DNA of 64,000 nucleotides. It comes from Limnanthes douglasii subsp. nivea (taxonomy: Eukaryota > Streptophyta > Magnoliopsida > Brassicales > Limnanthaceae). Within the stretch, counting starts at the first letter, position 1; each line of letters begins with the position of its first letter. This document shows positions 54,638-64,000 of the stretch, piece by piece. The notes under the pieces are model-generated. The model did not search any database. It was given only the letters and a program-made list of their open reading frames with translations, and was not told where the DNA came from. Position numbers and translations under genes: made by a program. The DNA is taken from assembly GCA_036936605.1 (NCBI GenBank), contig JAUPFV010000002.1:271568770-271632769 (forward strand), read 5' to 3'.

Positions 54638-56566
54638 ATGAATCTGGACAATCCAGAAATACCACCAGCTCTACTCGAAGTGGTGGGAGAGAATGATGAG
54701 TACACTATCGAAGAGCGTGATAGGCTAAAGGGTGAAATAGAAGCTCTGAGGGCCGAAAAGGCTAAGATGGGTATGAAAGAAAAGTCCAAAGCATCAATTG
54801 CTCATCACACCGACAACCCTAGAGAGCATGAGTCTTCAAAGAATCATGTGAGCACCAAAAAGACTCATGCCAGCTCCAAAAAGTCTCACCGGTCTAAGCC
54901 AGTGGAGAGTTCTGACTCAAGTTCAGAATCTTCTGATAGCTCTTCGGACAGTGAAGGAGTTGAAAAATCTTTATCCTCTAGCAGCGATGAGGGTCGAACT
55001 AGAAAGAAGCAAAAGCAAATCAAAAAATATTCAAGAAAAAGGGATAGACATGGAAAGATGAAGAGGCATATTGGTAAAGGATCATCTCATAGCCGGAGGC
55101 ATGTGGACCGGATGCTGATGGATCCTTTCGCTTTTCACGATGAACCAGGTATCTTTGCAACCCCCAATGAGGATACTGTGTTCAGTCGTGGAAGAAATTG
55201 GAGGCAATCTCCATTATTTTCTAAGATTATGTCCGGAAACCTCCCTAAGAGGTTTGACAGCACCAAAATAGAGAAGTACGATGGCAGTACTGATCCGGAC
55301 AACCATTTGGAACAGTTTAAAAACTTCATGATGAACTTTGACGACGATGATAAACTACTTTGTAGGGAATTCTCCCAATTATTTACGGGGAGTTCTCTAA
55401 AATGGTACAACAGCCTGCCTCAAGGCTGTATTAAAGATTTCGATACTTTTTGGGTAGCCTTTCGAAGGCAGTTTGTAGGGAGTAAAGAACTAAAGGGCAA
55501 TGGAGACACAATAATCCATTGTGCCCAGGAACCAAATGAGTCCTTGAAAGAATATATAAGTCGTTTTGTGAACACCAAGAATGGGTTGGCTGATTGCTTC
55601 GAACATGTAGCAATAGCATCCCCAAGACAGGGCTTGAACCCTGGCAACTTGGCTGACTCAGTGACCAGAAAGAAGGCTATGACATGGGGAGGGTTGCTGA
55701 ATCAGGTTGGAAAACAGATTAATGTTGATGAAACGAAGAAAACCAAGGTGCACAGGCAGGTGAGGTCTACCCCGGTGGCACCAAATCCCAATCAGAATCA
55801 GTCCGGGAACAAAGCAAGAGAGACCAGACAGGGGCATGGCAGGGCAAAAGCTCAGTCTCAGCCAGCTGCTCCTGCTCAGAGTCAGCAATCTAGAAACAAG
55901 AGAGGGCCATGGGTCCAACCGGAGTGGTTCGCATAAATAAAAGAAAGTGTGGCCACTATTTTTGATAAAACAAAGGACGAGGTGCATTATCGGAGACCAT
56001 CCACATTGCAGTCTCCCAAAGAACATCACAATAACTATTTTTGCCAATATCACAATGATATTGGTCATACCACTGATGACTGCATATCATTGAAACAAGA
56101 AGTTCAAAACTTGATTGAGAGGGGAAAGCTGGGAGCTTACGTCAAAAGAAGAGGAGGTAACAGGCCTGACAACACTCACCAGGTTGGTCCAAGTAATGCT
56201 GCTCCGGAGGGAGCCATGGTTATAATTGAGAGGTTTGATGTGGAATCTGAGTACTTGGATCCTAATCCAACTCGAAACAGAGTGGGTACAATTGAGGAAT
56301 GTTCTAGGTCGGTCTCCGGACTCATTAAGTTTTTTGAGTCACTTACAATTTTCGGAGGGGACACTATGACAGCTCCTACTGCTTCTTCGAGGAAGAGGCA
56401 CATTCATACTTTAGCCTCCCAACTAGAAGGAGGCATGACTTCCTATCAGTCACAAAATTCATTCCCCTTCATTGTTTTTTATGAAGATGATTTAAGAGAT
56501 ATTGCTGGCCCTCATGAGGATGCTGTTGTCATAGGATCATCTATTGGGGGCAACGACATAAGATGA
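54638..56566 (+). pseudogene. gag: gag of Tat element 2, with one internal stop
   Basis: The first in-frame ATG is 54638 (MNLDNPEIPP); the frame is open upstream into the PBS, and a GTG at 54593 is not a likely plant start. A Ser/Lys/His-rich region (about 54780-55090) precedes the capsid domain at about 55220-55740 (LPKRFDSTKIEKYDGSTDPD, SLKWYNSLPQGCIKDFDTFW, FRRQFVGSKELKGNGDTI). A TAA at 55934-55936 interrupts after WVQPEWFA, and similarity resumes in a different frame (55949 onward). The knuckle CQYHNDIGHTTDDC (CX2HX4HX4C) lies at about 56043-56084, and a TGA at 56564-56566 ends the frame four codons before the protease Asp. Confidence 0.88.
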
Positions 56567-56980
56567 ATTCTGGTGGATACTGGAAGCTCAGCCAATATCC
56601 TTTTCCTAACCACATACAAGAGAATGAAAAATCCAGCTGTAATTCAGAGTTCGGACAGATCAATTGTGGGCTTTACAGGCAGCTCAGCAGATGTGATCGG
56701 AGAGTTCGAAGAGGAAGTTTTATTGGGCAAGGGCCCTTTCAAGAAAATGGTCAGAATACTCTTTATTGTGGTGGATTGTCCCACTTGCTATAATGCTATT
56801 CTAGGGAGGTCTTGGCTCTCTAGGATGCATGCAGTGGCTTCGACAGTCCACCAGTGCTTGAAATATGTTGTTCGGGGACAGGTTGGAGTCGTCCGGAGCA
56901 GTCAAAAGATTGCAAGAGAATGTTATGCTACTGCTCTAGCACCCCGGACACTGGGGGCAGTACGCATCAACGAGCAATAG
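56567..56980 (+). pseudogene. pol: Aspartic protease of Tat element 2
   Basis: ILVDTGSSANILF with the catalytic Asp at 56576-56578, then SIVGFTGSSADVIGEFEEE, RILFIVVDCPTCYNAILGRS and WLSRMHAVASTVHQCLKY. The domain is complete between the TGA at 56564-56566 and the TAG at 56978-56980. It would release mature proteins if translation passed the upstream stop. Confidence 0.88.
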
Positions 56981-57040
56981 CAGTTTGAGGGGCTTTCTAG
57001 GGGTGAGGGTGAAATTGATGACCCCAGAGAGACCCCTGGA

Positions 57041-57772
57041 GTGTTGATACCGGTCGAAGAGGTAGAGACACACTGTTTGGAAGAAGGAAGAAATGTTAAG
57101 ATAGGCTCCAAAATGCCACCCGATCTGAAAAATGAAATATTAAAGTTTTTGAAGAATCATCAGCACGTTTTTGCTTGGTGCAATGCTGATGTTACTGGGG
57201 TTCCATCAGAAGTGATATCACATCACCTATCCGTCCGGAGAGACGTGGCACCAGTGGTTCAAAAGAGAAGAGCGTTTTCTAAGGAGAAGGCTGATGTCAT
57301 TGTGCAAGAGGTTGACAGGCTCACAAAGATGGGGCACAACAAGGAGTCTCAGTATCCTTTGTGGACTGCCAACCCGGTTCTGGTAAAGAAGAAAAATGGC
57401 AAGTGGCGCATGTGCATTGACTTCACATATCTCAATAGAGCTTGCCCAAAAGATTTGTATCCGGTCCTCCAGATTGATCAGTTAGTAGACTCCACCCCTG
57501 GGAACAAGTTGCTTTCCTTTATGGATGCCTTCTTCGGATACAATCAAATTCAAGTGGATCCGAAGGATCAAGAGCATACCACATTTGTCATTAACAGAGG
57601 TCTCCATTGCTATAAGGTAATGCCCTTTGGTTTGAAAAATGCTGGGGCTACTTATCAGCGATTAGTCAACAAGGCATTTGCTGATCAGATTGGAAGAAAT
57701 ATGGAAGTGTACATTGATGACATGATGGTGAAAAGTGTGGATGAGCAGTTGCACTTGTCCGATCTCCAATAA
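57041..57772 (+). pseudogene. pol: Reverse transcriptase, first part, of Tat element 2
   Basis: Motifs in order: GVPSEVISHHLSVRRDVAPV, QKRRAFSKEKADVI, VKKKNGKWRMCIDFTYLNRA, KLLSFMDAFFGYNQIQVDPK, VMPFGLKNAGATYQRLVNKA and the intact catalytic loop YIDDMMVKS (57710-57736). A TAA at 57770-57772 splits RT from its connection. Pol is continuous before this from 56981, apart from the TAG at 56978. RT copies the RNA genome. Confidence 0.9.
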
Positions 57773-57784
57773 ACTTTTGCCAAC

Positions 57785-59479
57785 TTGGTAAAAGTGAATT
57801 TGAAATTAAACCCAGAAAAGTGTGTGTTCGGGGTGCAGTCCGGGAAGTTTCTGGGTTATATTATAAGTGAGCATGGAATACAACCCGACCCGGACCAGCT
57901 TAATGCCCTATTTCAAATGGAGCCTCCTCAAAACATTAAAGAAGTACAACGGTTAACGGGGAGATTAGATGCCTTAAACAGATTTATCTCAAGGTCTTCG
58001 GACAGGTGTGCCCCTTTCTTTCAAACCATGAAGGGTGCAAAGGGATTCGATTGGACTCCACAGTGTGATGAGGCTTTCAATGAGATAAAAAAGCACCTTT
58101 CCTCCCCCAAAACTTTGTTTAAGCCAGTTGATGGGGAGACACTCTTCGTATATTTGGCAGTTTCAAGTTGTGCCATTAGTGCTGTGTTGGTAAGGGAGGT
58201 CGATGGACATCCCCATCCAGTGTACTACATCAGCAAAAGTTTGATAGATGCAGAAAGGTGTTACTTGAAACTCGAAAAGTTAGCATTGGCCCTGGTGATA
58301 GCTGCCAGGAAGATGAGGCCTTATTTCAAGGCTTATCCCATCATCGTCCGGACTTCTTTTCCCCTAAAGAATGTCCTCCAAAAGGCAGACATTTCAAGCA
58401 GGATGACTAAGTGGTCAGTAGAATTGGGGGACTTCGACATAGACTTTGCTCCCCGAACAGCAGTCAAGGCCCAAGCTGTGGCAGACTTTTTGGTTGAATT
58501 CCACTCCGACAGGGATTCGGAGCAAACTACTGATATAAAAGATAAAAAGGTATGGGTCGTCCGAACAGATGGTGGATCTACCACTATGGGATGTGGTGCA
58601 GGGGTGTGTTTAACTTCCCCATATGGAGACAAAATGTACCAGGCTATTTGTTTTGCGTTCAGGGCATCTAATAATGAGTCCGAATACGAAGCAGCTATAG
58701 CTGGTTTAAAGTTAGCCTACATTTGTGGGGCTAAGAGGGTCAAGCTACTAAGTGACTCCCAACTTCGTATCCACCATGCCCAAGGCCAATCTGAGGCTAA
58801 AAAGGAGCAGCTTGTGAAATATTTACTCCTCCTTAAGAATGAAGCACTCAAGTTTAAAAGTGTTGTTTATGAGCACATTCCCTGGGCAGAAAATGAGCTA
58901 GCAGACTCATTAGCAACCATAGCATATACGGAGTCATATCCATGGATCCATGTGCTGGAAAGCCCCTCCATTCAACTTAGTAAGGGTAAAAAAGAGGAAA
59001 TTTTTGAAGTGCAAGTGAAACAACCTCAAGACTGGAGGTTTCCTCTCCTGCAATATCTCTCCGATGGTGTCGTGCCTCCGGATAAGTCACTAGCCAGAAC
59101 ATTGAAACACAAGGCTCGTGGTTTCATCATATTGAGAGAAGTGTTGTATAAAAAGTCTTATAGTAAACCTCTCTTGCGCTGTTTGGGGGATGAAGAGTCT
59201 CAAGTAGTCCTCTCCGAATTGCATGATGGTGAGGGATCAGCCCATTGTGGGTTCAGAGCTTTAACAAGAAGAGTTTTACTGTCTGGTTACTATTGGCCAT
59301 CTATCGTGAAAGATGCTAAGGAATTGGTAAGAAGGTGTGACCCATGCAAGAGGTACAGCAATGAAATTCATGTCCCAGCCATTCCTTTAGAGTCAATTTC
59401 TGAGCCTATTCCTTTTGCTCGATGGGGGTTGGATTTAATAGGGCTCTCCCTGTGGCGTCCGGAGGACGCAAAACTATAA
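57785..59479 (+). CDS. pol: Pol middle part: RT connection, RNase H, second RNase H, integrase N-terminus
   Basis: A 564-codon open frame, the longest in the window. RT thumb and connection: VKVNLKLNPEKCVFGVQSG and LTGRLDALNRFISRSSDR. First RNase H: AVSSCAISAVLVREVDGHPH, KSLIDAERCYLKLEKLALAL. Second, archaeal-type RNase H at about 58554-58920: VVRTDGGSTTMGCGAGV, NNESEYEAAIAGLKLA, LLSDSQLRIHHAQG, ENELADSLATIAY, all acidic positions present. Integrase zinc site: SELHDGEGSAHCGFRAL with CDPCKRYS, then ARWGLDLIG, after which a lost base shifts the frame near 59440. There is no independent start, since it was part of one polyprotein, so it is listed as a preserved fragment. Confidence 0.85.
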   Translation: MVKVNLKLNPEKCVFGVQSGKFLGYIISEHGIQPDPDQLNALFQMEPPQNIKEVQRLTGRLDALNRFISRSSDRCAPFFQTMKGAKGFDWTPQCDEAFNEIKKHLSSPKTLFKPVDGETLFVYLAVSSCAISAVLVREVDGHPHPVYYISKSLIDAERCYLKLEKLALALVIAARKMRPYFKAYPIIVRTSFPLKNVLQKADISSRMTKWSVELGDFDIDFAPRTAVKAQAVADFLVEFHSDRDSEQTTDIKDKKVWVVRTDGGSTTMGCGAGVCLTSPYGDKMYQAICFAFRASNNESEYEAAIAGLKLAYICGAKRVKLLSDSQLRIHHAQGQSEAKKEQLVKYLLLLKNEALKFKSVVYEHIPWAENELADSLATIAYTESYPWIHVLESPSIQLSKGKKEEIFEVQVKQPQDWRFPLLQYLSDGVVPPDKSLARTLKHKARGFIILREVLYKKSYSKPLLRCLGDEESQVVLSELHDGEGSAHCGFRALTRRVLLSGYYWPSIVKDAKELVRRCDPCKRYSNEIHVPAIPLESISEPIPFARWGLDLIGLSLWRPEDAKL

Positions 59480-60265
59480 TTGTGGCCATAGATTACTTTT
59501 CAAAGTGGATTGAAGCAGCCCCTCTAGCAGGAACAACATCAAAAGCTGTTATAAAATTCATTCTATCCAACATCTGTTGCAGATTTGGTGTCCCACAAAA
59601 GATAACAACAGACAATGGGCCACGGTTCGACAATAGGGAAATGGAAAGTTTCTGTGCCTCAAGGGGTATACAAAATTGTTTTTCTTCACCTTTCCACCCA
59701 CAAGAAAATGGGAAATTTGAAGTGGCTAATAGGACTATATTGTCCGGTTTAAAGAACAATTTGGAAGGGGCAGCTGGGAAGTGGCCTAGTTATCTACAAG
59801 AGGTCTTGTGGGCCTACCGGACGACACCTGAGGCTGCAACACAAGAGTCACCCTTTGCTTTGACTATGGTATGGATGTAGTAGCTCCCATAGAAGCAACT
59901 CTCCCATCATTTCGTGTTCACAACTTCTCCGAACATGCTAACGAGGTGGCAATCAGAGGTAACTTGATTTGATAGAAGAAAGACGAGTTAAAGCTCACCT
60001 TAGAGTTGCACACTATCAGGGCTTGATGAGAAGCAGGTTTGCTTCCAAAGTTAAAAGAAGAGATTTCCAACCGGCGGACAAGGTATTGAGAAAGGTCTTC
60101 TTACACATTAAAGAAAAGCTGTTCGGAAAGCTGGCCCCAACTTGGGAGGGTCTGTATATGGTTGTTGAGAGAATTAAACCTGGAACATATTGGTTGGAAG
60201 ACAAAGATGGAAGAGTTTTGACTCATCCTTAGAATATCGAGCATCTCCGGATGTACTTGGAATAG
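59422..60265 (+). pseudogene. pol: Integrase core and C-terminus of Tat element 2
   Basis: After the frameshift, the core continues with ALPVASGGRKTIIVAIDYFS, NICCRFGVPQKITTDNGPRF (second catalytic Asp) and FHPQENGKFEVANRTILSG (catalytic Glu). A stop at 59878-59880 and a frame change follow. The C-terminal part RVKAHLRVAHYQGLMRSRFA to LAPTWEGLYMVVERIKPGTY lies at 59969-60232, and a TAG replaces the Trp of the conserved end HPWNIEHL. The final LRMYLE stop is near 60263. No chromodomain is visible. Confidence 0.85.
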
Positions 60266-60749
60266 CATTTGTGTAAATATTTACTTGTTTAAACATCCAT
60301 GTAAATATTTGGGGGCATACTCTTTCCTCCCTGGTGGCACGGGGAGGTTTTAATGAGGTGTCCGGGCTTTTGAATGAAATTCGATGCCTTCTTAAAAAAT
60401 TTCCAAGTGTTTTAAATTTTGTTCTTTGTCACACTATCCGGATTGAAATAACTAAGGGCTATTTAAACTCTAGCCGGAGAACTTAAACACTCTCACTATG
60501 AAATAATTAAAGGCTATTTAAACTCTAGCCATCGAAATTGGAACAAACAATGAAAGAATATGAGATTTTTGCAAAACAGAAACATTCATTGAAATAACTT
60601 AAAGTGCCTTGGCCTTCCAAGGACTTTTGAATGGTCAGAGTAGAACCAAAAACCTATCCGGTCAGATACCGGACACAATTACAAAAAAAATGCCTTAGCC
60701 TTCCAAGGACTTTAGTCTGAATAAAAAAGTAAACAAAGTAAATCATAAG

Positions 60750-63716
60750 TTAAGGTTGAGCCTTTGAAGATGGCTCACCTTCATCTACCTTCTTTCCTTT
60801 AGGATCGTCTTTCTCTTCGCCAATTTTCTCCCCGGTGTGTTCTTCGTCATCTGAGGAATCACTAGAGTAGCCATACTGGTCGCCTTCGGCCATTGTATGA
60901 TACGGGAGGTCTTCAGGCTCAACATAAAGCCATAAGTCCCCTAGGTTCCTCTTCGGAAACTTCTCATGGAAGAGTAGAACCATGTCGGACCTCACCTTGG
61001 CGTACATTTCTTCCTGGCTGTCGATCATTCTGGTAGCATAAGCATTGATCTTGGCTTGGATCTTGGCCTCCTGCTCCTGTAGCAAAGTGGTTTTCTCCTC
61101 AGCAGCCTTAGACACTGTATTCTCAAGAGCGATTTTGTCATTGGTCAGGTTGGTGATGATTTGATCCTTGGCTTTGGATTCTCCCTTTGAGGTGTTAAGG
61201 TCTTTCTCCAGACCGGACAGATTCTCCCGGAGATCTCTAATGGTGTCCTCTAAAGAGGAGACTTTTGTGGTACTTGCCTCTTGCTTTCTCTTTAACTCCT
61301 CGGTTTCCTCCTTTAAAACGTTAGCATTGGAAGTGGCAGTACGAAGGTCATCGGACAGCCTCTCTTTGTCAGACTTGAGATCTTTGATGATATCAGCCTG
61401 GTTTCGGACTTGTTTCTCCAACACAAGTACAGGTTGAACGTTACTCAACAAAGAGTGGGCTATGGGATCCCTTTCACTAGAAACACTAAAAGTCTTACCA
61501 TTAAAAGTGACCGTGTTGGAGGTGCTTAGAGGAAGGTAAGGCCCGGCAAAGTCATCTCTGGGAAGATTGAGGAAGTATTCACCAAGCTCACCAAGACCGG
61601 TGATGTCTACTCCATCGATGTTGATATCTCCCCCCTCAACCTCATCGGTATGAAAGTCACCCGGAATCTCCTCGGCATGCGTTGGGTCAGCAGGATCAGC
61701 TTGAGAAGAAGGCTCCGGAGCCCGGAGAGAAAGCTCTTCTCCTTTAGAAGTTTTCTTCTTCTTAGCTTCCCGGTCTGTGCCTTCGCTTCCTTGTTTACGA
61801 TTCCTCTTGGAAGCCCTTGGAGGTTTTGGGAGGTTCGCTTCTTGTTTCTCAGTCTCTTGCTCCACCACTTCCAGGAGAGCATCATCAATTTGGCTCTGGG
61901 ATGGCCCCTTCGGATCTGTTGGAGCATCCTTCTCTGCATCAGGAGGGTTAGCATCACCCACCACCTTTTTCCCTTCTTCTTCTTGGCTTTCATCTTGCTC
62001 GGGGCTTTGGCCCGGCCTGGCAAGAAGAGTGTCCCATCTGGTTCATGGGTCCTCTTAAGCACAACTTCCGGAGGAGGCTGGGTGGTGAGCTCCTCCCAAG
62101 TTAAATCTCTCCGACCTGTGGTGTTCCACAAGTGAGACCTTGCCAAGTTGCCACTGGTGAAAGCAGCGTGGAATCGATTCCCCCATTTCTCAGTAGCCCA
62201 GGCATTAATCTTGCCACAAGTAGCCTGCCCGGCTTTCTGATAGTCACTGAACTCCTTGGGTAGCACTGCCAAGGCAAAAGTGAGACCCATTAGTTCGAAC
62301 TACTTTTAAGAAGAAAAAAAGAGAAGAGAAACAAAAGAATAAAGTAAGAAGACTTACAATCACTCCTCCACCTGCTTCTGAGGAGGCTTGGGTTCTCTCC
62401 GGATTTGATCTTCTTGCCATTCTCCCAGGCACCACTGACAAACAGGAATTGGGTCCTCCAATTCCTCTCTGCCTCCAGCAAATCATCCACCGCCTTGAAA
62501 TCATCCCCCATGTTAAAGTGGTAAAATGGGATGTGGTGGTTTCTACAAAGGCTGGCCACTGCAACGAACTCCTCCATTGGTAGAGGGATCCCGGACAGCC
62601 TTGATGCCATGATGCAAGACATGAGGGTGTACCAAGCGTTGGGGCTCAGTTGGCTCGGACAGAGTTTTATCAGATGGAAGTATCTGACAATCTCTGGGTC
62701 TAGTGGGAACCTAAGCCCCCAGTTGAATAACTCTGTGAACATGACCACTTCACTTAACTTACAATCCATAGGAGTCTCCGGGTGTATAGGAATCCTAATC
62801 TTTACATTTTCTGGTATGCCCCACTTCGAACACATCCTGCCCAGCTCAGCAGTGTGGATGAATGCGTAGTTTATTTTTTGTAAGGAGAGGAGGTAATTAA
62901 CGCTGACCTTGTGAAAACAAGGCCCCACATTTCCTTCTAGGCTCTCCGGCAGATCCAGATGCCTCAAATACAACTTCTCTTTTCCCTTGTCCTTCTTGGA
63001 AACTATCTCTTTACTGGTCTGACCGGAGGGCTCGGACTCGAATGGGGCCTCTTCAATAGAGTCCTTCATCACTTCCTCCATAATTGTTGAAGGGATTTCA
63101 GCAGCTATAGTGGGGGAGGGTTCAAATTTGACTCAGCCTTGTCTCCAGACTGATGGGCCTCAGTGCCCCTTTGATTTCTGCTCTCCGGTAGAGTATCTGG
63201 AACAGAAGTTTCTTGTTGAAGACTTGGATTGGAGCCCTCCGGTCCGGACATCCTGTCCTTCGGGGCTCTAATAGGCACCTCTGACCCGGTGCTGCTGTCT
63301 TTTGCCCCCAACTTAGAGGGAGTGTTTTTAGACCCTTGGCCTTTAACCAACCGGCCTTTCCTCCTATCAACTAGCTTCTCAGGAGAGTGCTCCGTATCCG
63401 ATCCCATTGCTATGAATGGAGAGGGTTTTTTAAGGCTAGTGGCTGTAACTCTTGGCTCGACAGCAGGCTCCGATTCCTGAACTGAGGAACCAGAGATTAT
63501 GGGGGAGAGATTGGTTTGAAATAGTTTTCTGGGCTTAGTGCCTTTGGAAGAAGAAGAGCCTCGATCTGACTCAGTAGCAGAGGTGATTGGTCTGTCAACA
63601 GGCGAGGAGGGTAACCCTGCTACAATCCGTCTTTCTCTTTCGACTTTTTGAGCTTCCTCTAACTCAGAAAGGTTGAGCCACCCGCCTTTGACAAGACCGT
63701 TCCTCGCTGTAAACAT
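60750..63716 (-). pseudogene. Antisense gene of Tat element 2 (coiled-coil, putative gypsy-type transposon protein)
   Basis: It reads against pol from an ATG at 63716 (MFTARNGLVKGGWLNLSELE). A Ser/Pro-rich N-terminus (to 63105) is followed, in a new frame, by a conserved domain (63081-62358): HLDLPESLEGNVGPC, LSEVVMFTELFNWGLRFPLD, CPSQLSPNAWYTLMSCIMAS. A predicted 92-nt intron (62357-62266) leads to LPKEFSDYQKAGQATCGKIN and ATEKWGNRFHAAFTSGN. After another frame change near 61965, a 404-codon frame holds a basic KRNRKQGSEGTDREAKKKK patch, a long coiled coil (about 61430-60990) and an acidic tail with SDSSDDEEHTGEK. The same layout is seen in element 1. Between 60266 and 60749 no gene is seen. 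Function unknown. Confidence 0.82.
62266..62357 (-). other. Predicted intron in the antisense gene of Tat element 2
   Basis: Minus-strand donor GTAAGTCTTC (62357) and acceptor TTGCCTTGGCAG (62266) bound 92 nt that are T-rich inside (TTTCTCTTCTCTTTTTTTC). Removing them lets the conserved domain meet the CTACCCAAGGAGTTC exon. The equivalent place in element 1 has GTAAGC and TGTGTAG only 40 nt apart. Confidence 0.55.
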
Positions 63717-63815
63717 AAACTATCAAACTAAGTTTTTTCTTTAGAGAGAGAAAGCTTTGAGAGATTTTGCAGAGTAAATTTGAAGAAGATGGTAAAACAG
63801 TAGAAAGTAAGTTTG

Positions 63816-63823
63816 TATTTATA
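63816..63823 (-). promoter_or_regulatory. Antisense TATA box of Tat element 2
   Basis: The minus strand reads CTATAAATACAAAC, 100-107 bp before the antisense ATG at 63716. A CT-rich leader (TTTCTCTCTCTAAAG) lies between. Position and motif match element 1. Confidence 0.62.
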
Positions 63824-64000
63824 GTAAATCTGAAAAAGGAAGTTGATTCCTAGGAGAATTCGAAAAGATTGGTAATGATTAAAAGACGGCGCTGATGTCA
63901 CCACATTTAATTAAGAGGTTGCTTTCCGAAGAAGGTGGGTTTGAAATTCAAGGTGAAAAAACGACTGAAGCAACCAATCAGAGAGTGACACGTGTCCCAC

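Larger units (their letters stand above)
54249..64000 (+). mobile_element. Tat element 2, Ty3/gypsy LTR retrotransposon (Tat lineage), cut by window end
   Basis: The 5' LTR (54249-54565), PBS (54569), gag, protease, RT, RNase H, second RNase H, integrase (to about 60265) and an antisense gene (63716-60750) lie in the window; the 3' LTR lies beyond it. Architecture equals Tat element 1 but the LTR is a different family, shared with the solo LTR at 29414-29821. Coding regions are better preserved than in element 1, with a long 564-codon pol frame, but contain several stops and frameshifts. Confidence 0.92.

Noticed and set aside
55135..55647. Minus-strand open frames inside gag of Tat element 2
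   Set aside because: They are shadows of the well-conserved gag frame on the plus strand and carry no domains.
57785..59479. Independent host gene for the 564-codon open frame
   Set aside because: Its domains are RT connection, two RNase H and integrase in Tat order, with no start codon of its own. It is a preserved polyprotein fragment.
1..64000. CRISPR arrays, tRNA, rRNA or bacterial operons
   Set aside because: No regularly spaced identical repeats, cloverleaf-like sequences or rRNA motifs were seen. The content is plant nuclear repeat DNA.

Overview
The window looks like AT-rich plant nuclear DNA, probably eudicot heterochromatin. No intact single-copy host gene is visible. Almost everything recognisable is plant transposable-element sequence: L1-type LINEs with a DUF4283/zinc-knuckle ORF1, Tat-lineage Ty3/gypsy elements with an antisense extra gene, a decayed Ty3 chromovirus, a Ty1/copia element, a Mutator-like (MULE) remnant with an OTU protease, a small LTR element and a solo LTR. 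One piece of a host-type gene, a DUF674 fragment, lies inside a LINE. The species cannot be named from the sequence alone.

Layout, left to right. LINE A (about 355-17660, + strand) is split by Tat element 1 (3794-14246, + strand, flanked by the 5-bp duplication TCACA). Its ORF1 had already received the DUF674 fragment (about 1265-1800). A heavily decayed chromovirus follows (about 18040-21745, + strand). LINE B (about 29400-22260, - strand) carries a nested miniature LTR element (26959-28110) and a partial inverted LTR (26712-26944). A solo LTR (29414-29821, - strand, duplication ATTTT) belongs to the same family as Tat element 2. Next come an AAACAAAT-rich tract interrupted by the 5'-truncated LINE D (31872-32615, - strand) and LINE C (about 33002-37750, + strand). 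The MULE remnant with an OTU domain (about 39240-42060) is bordered by palindromes. After a gene-poor stretch there is a Ty1/copia element (47213-51952, - strand) whose 3' LTR is reduced to about 60 bp. Last is Tat element 2 (54249 to beyond the window end, + strand), inserted next to a short tandem repeat.

How the parts work. The two Tat elements share one architecture: LTR, PBS, gag with a CX2HX4HX4C knuckle, protease, RT, RNase H, a second RNase H, integrase, then a convergent antisense gene reading back toward pol. In both copies the antisense gene has its own TATAAATA box and a CT-rich leader about 90-110 bp before its ATG, plus a predicted intron at the same protein position. Three LINE copies keep an ATGA overlap between the ORF1 stop and the ORF2 start, which suggests coupled translation.

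Every coding region shows stops or frameshifts, so the locus is a graveyard. Tat element 1 has nearly identical LTRs (2 substitutions and one 11-bp indel) and so inserted recently, although its proteins are badly broken. Boundaries of the older elements are approximate.
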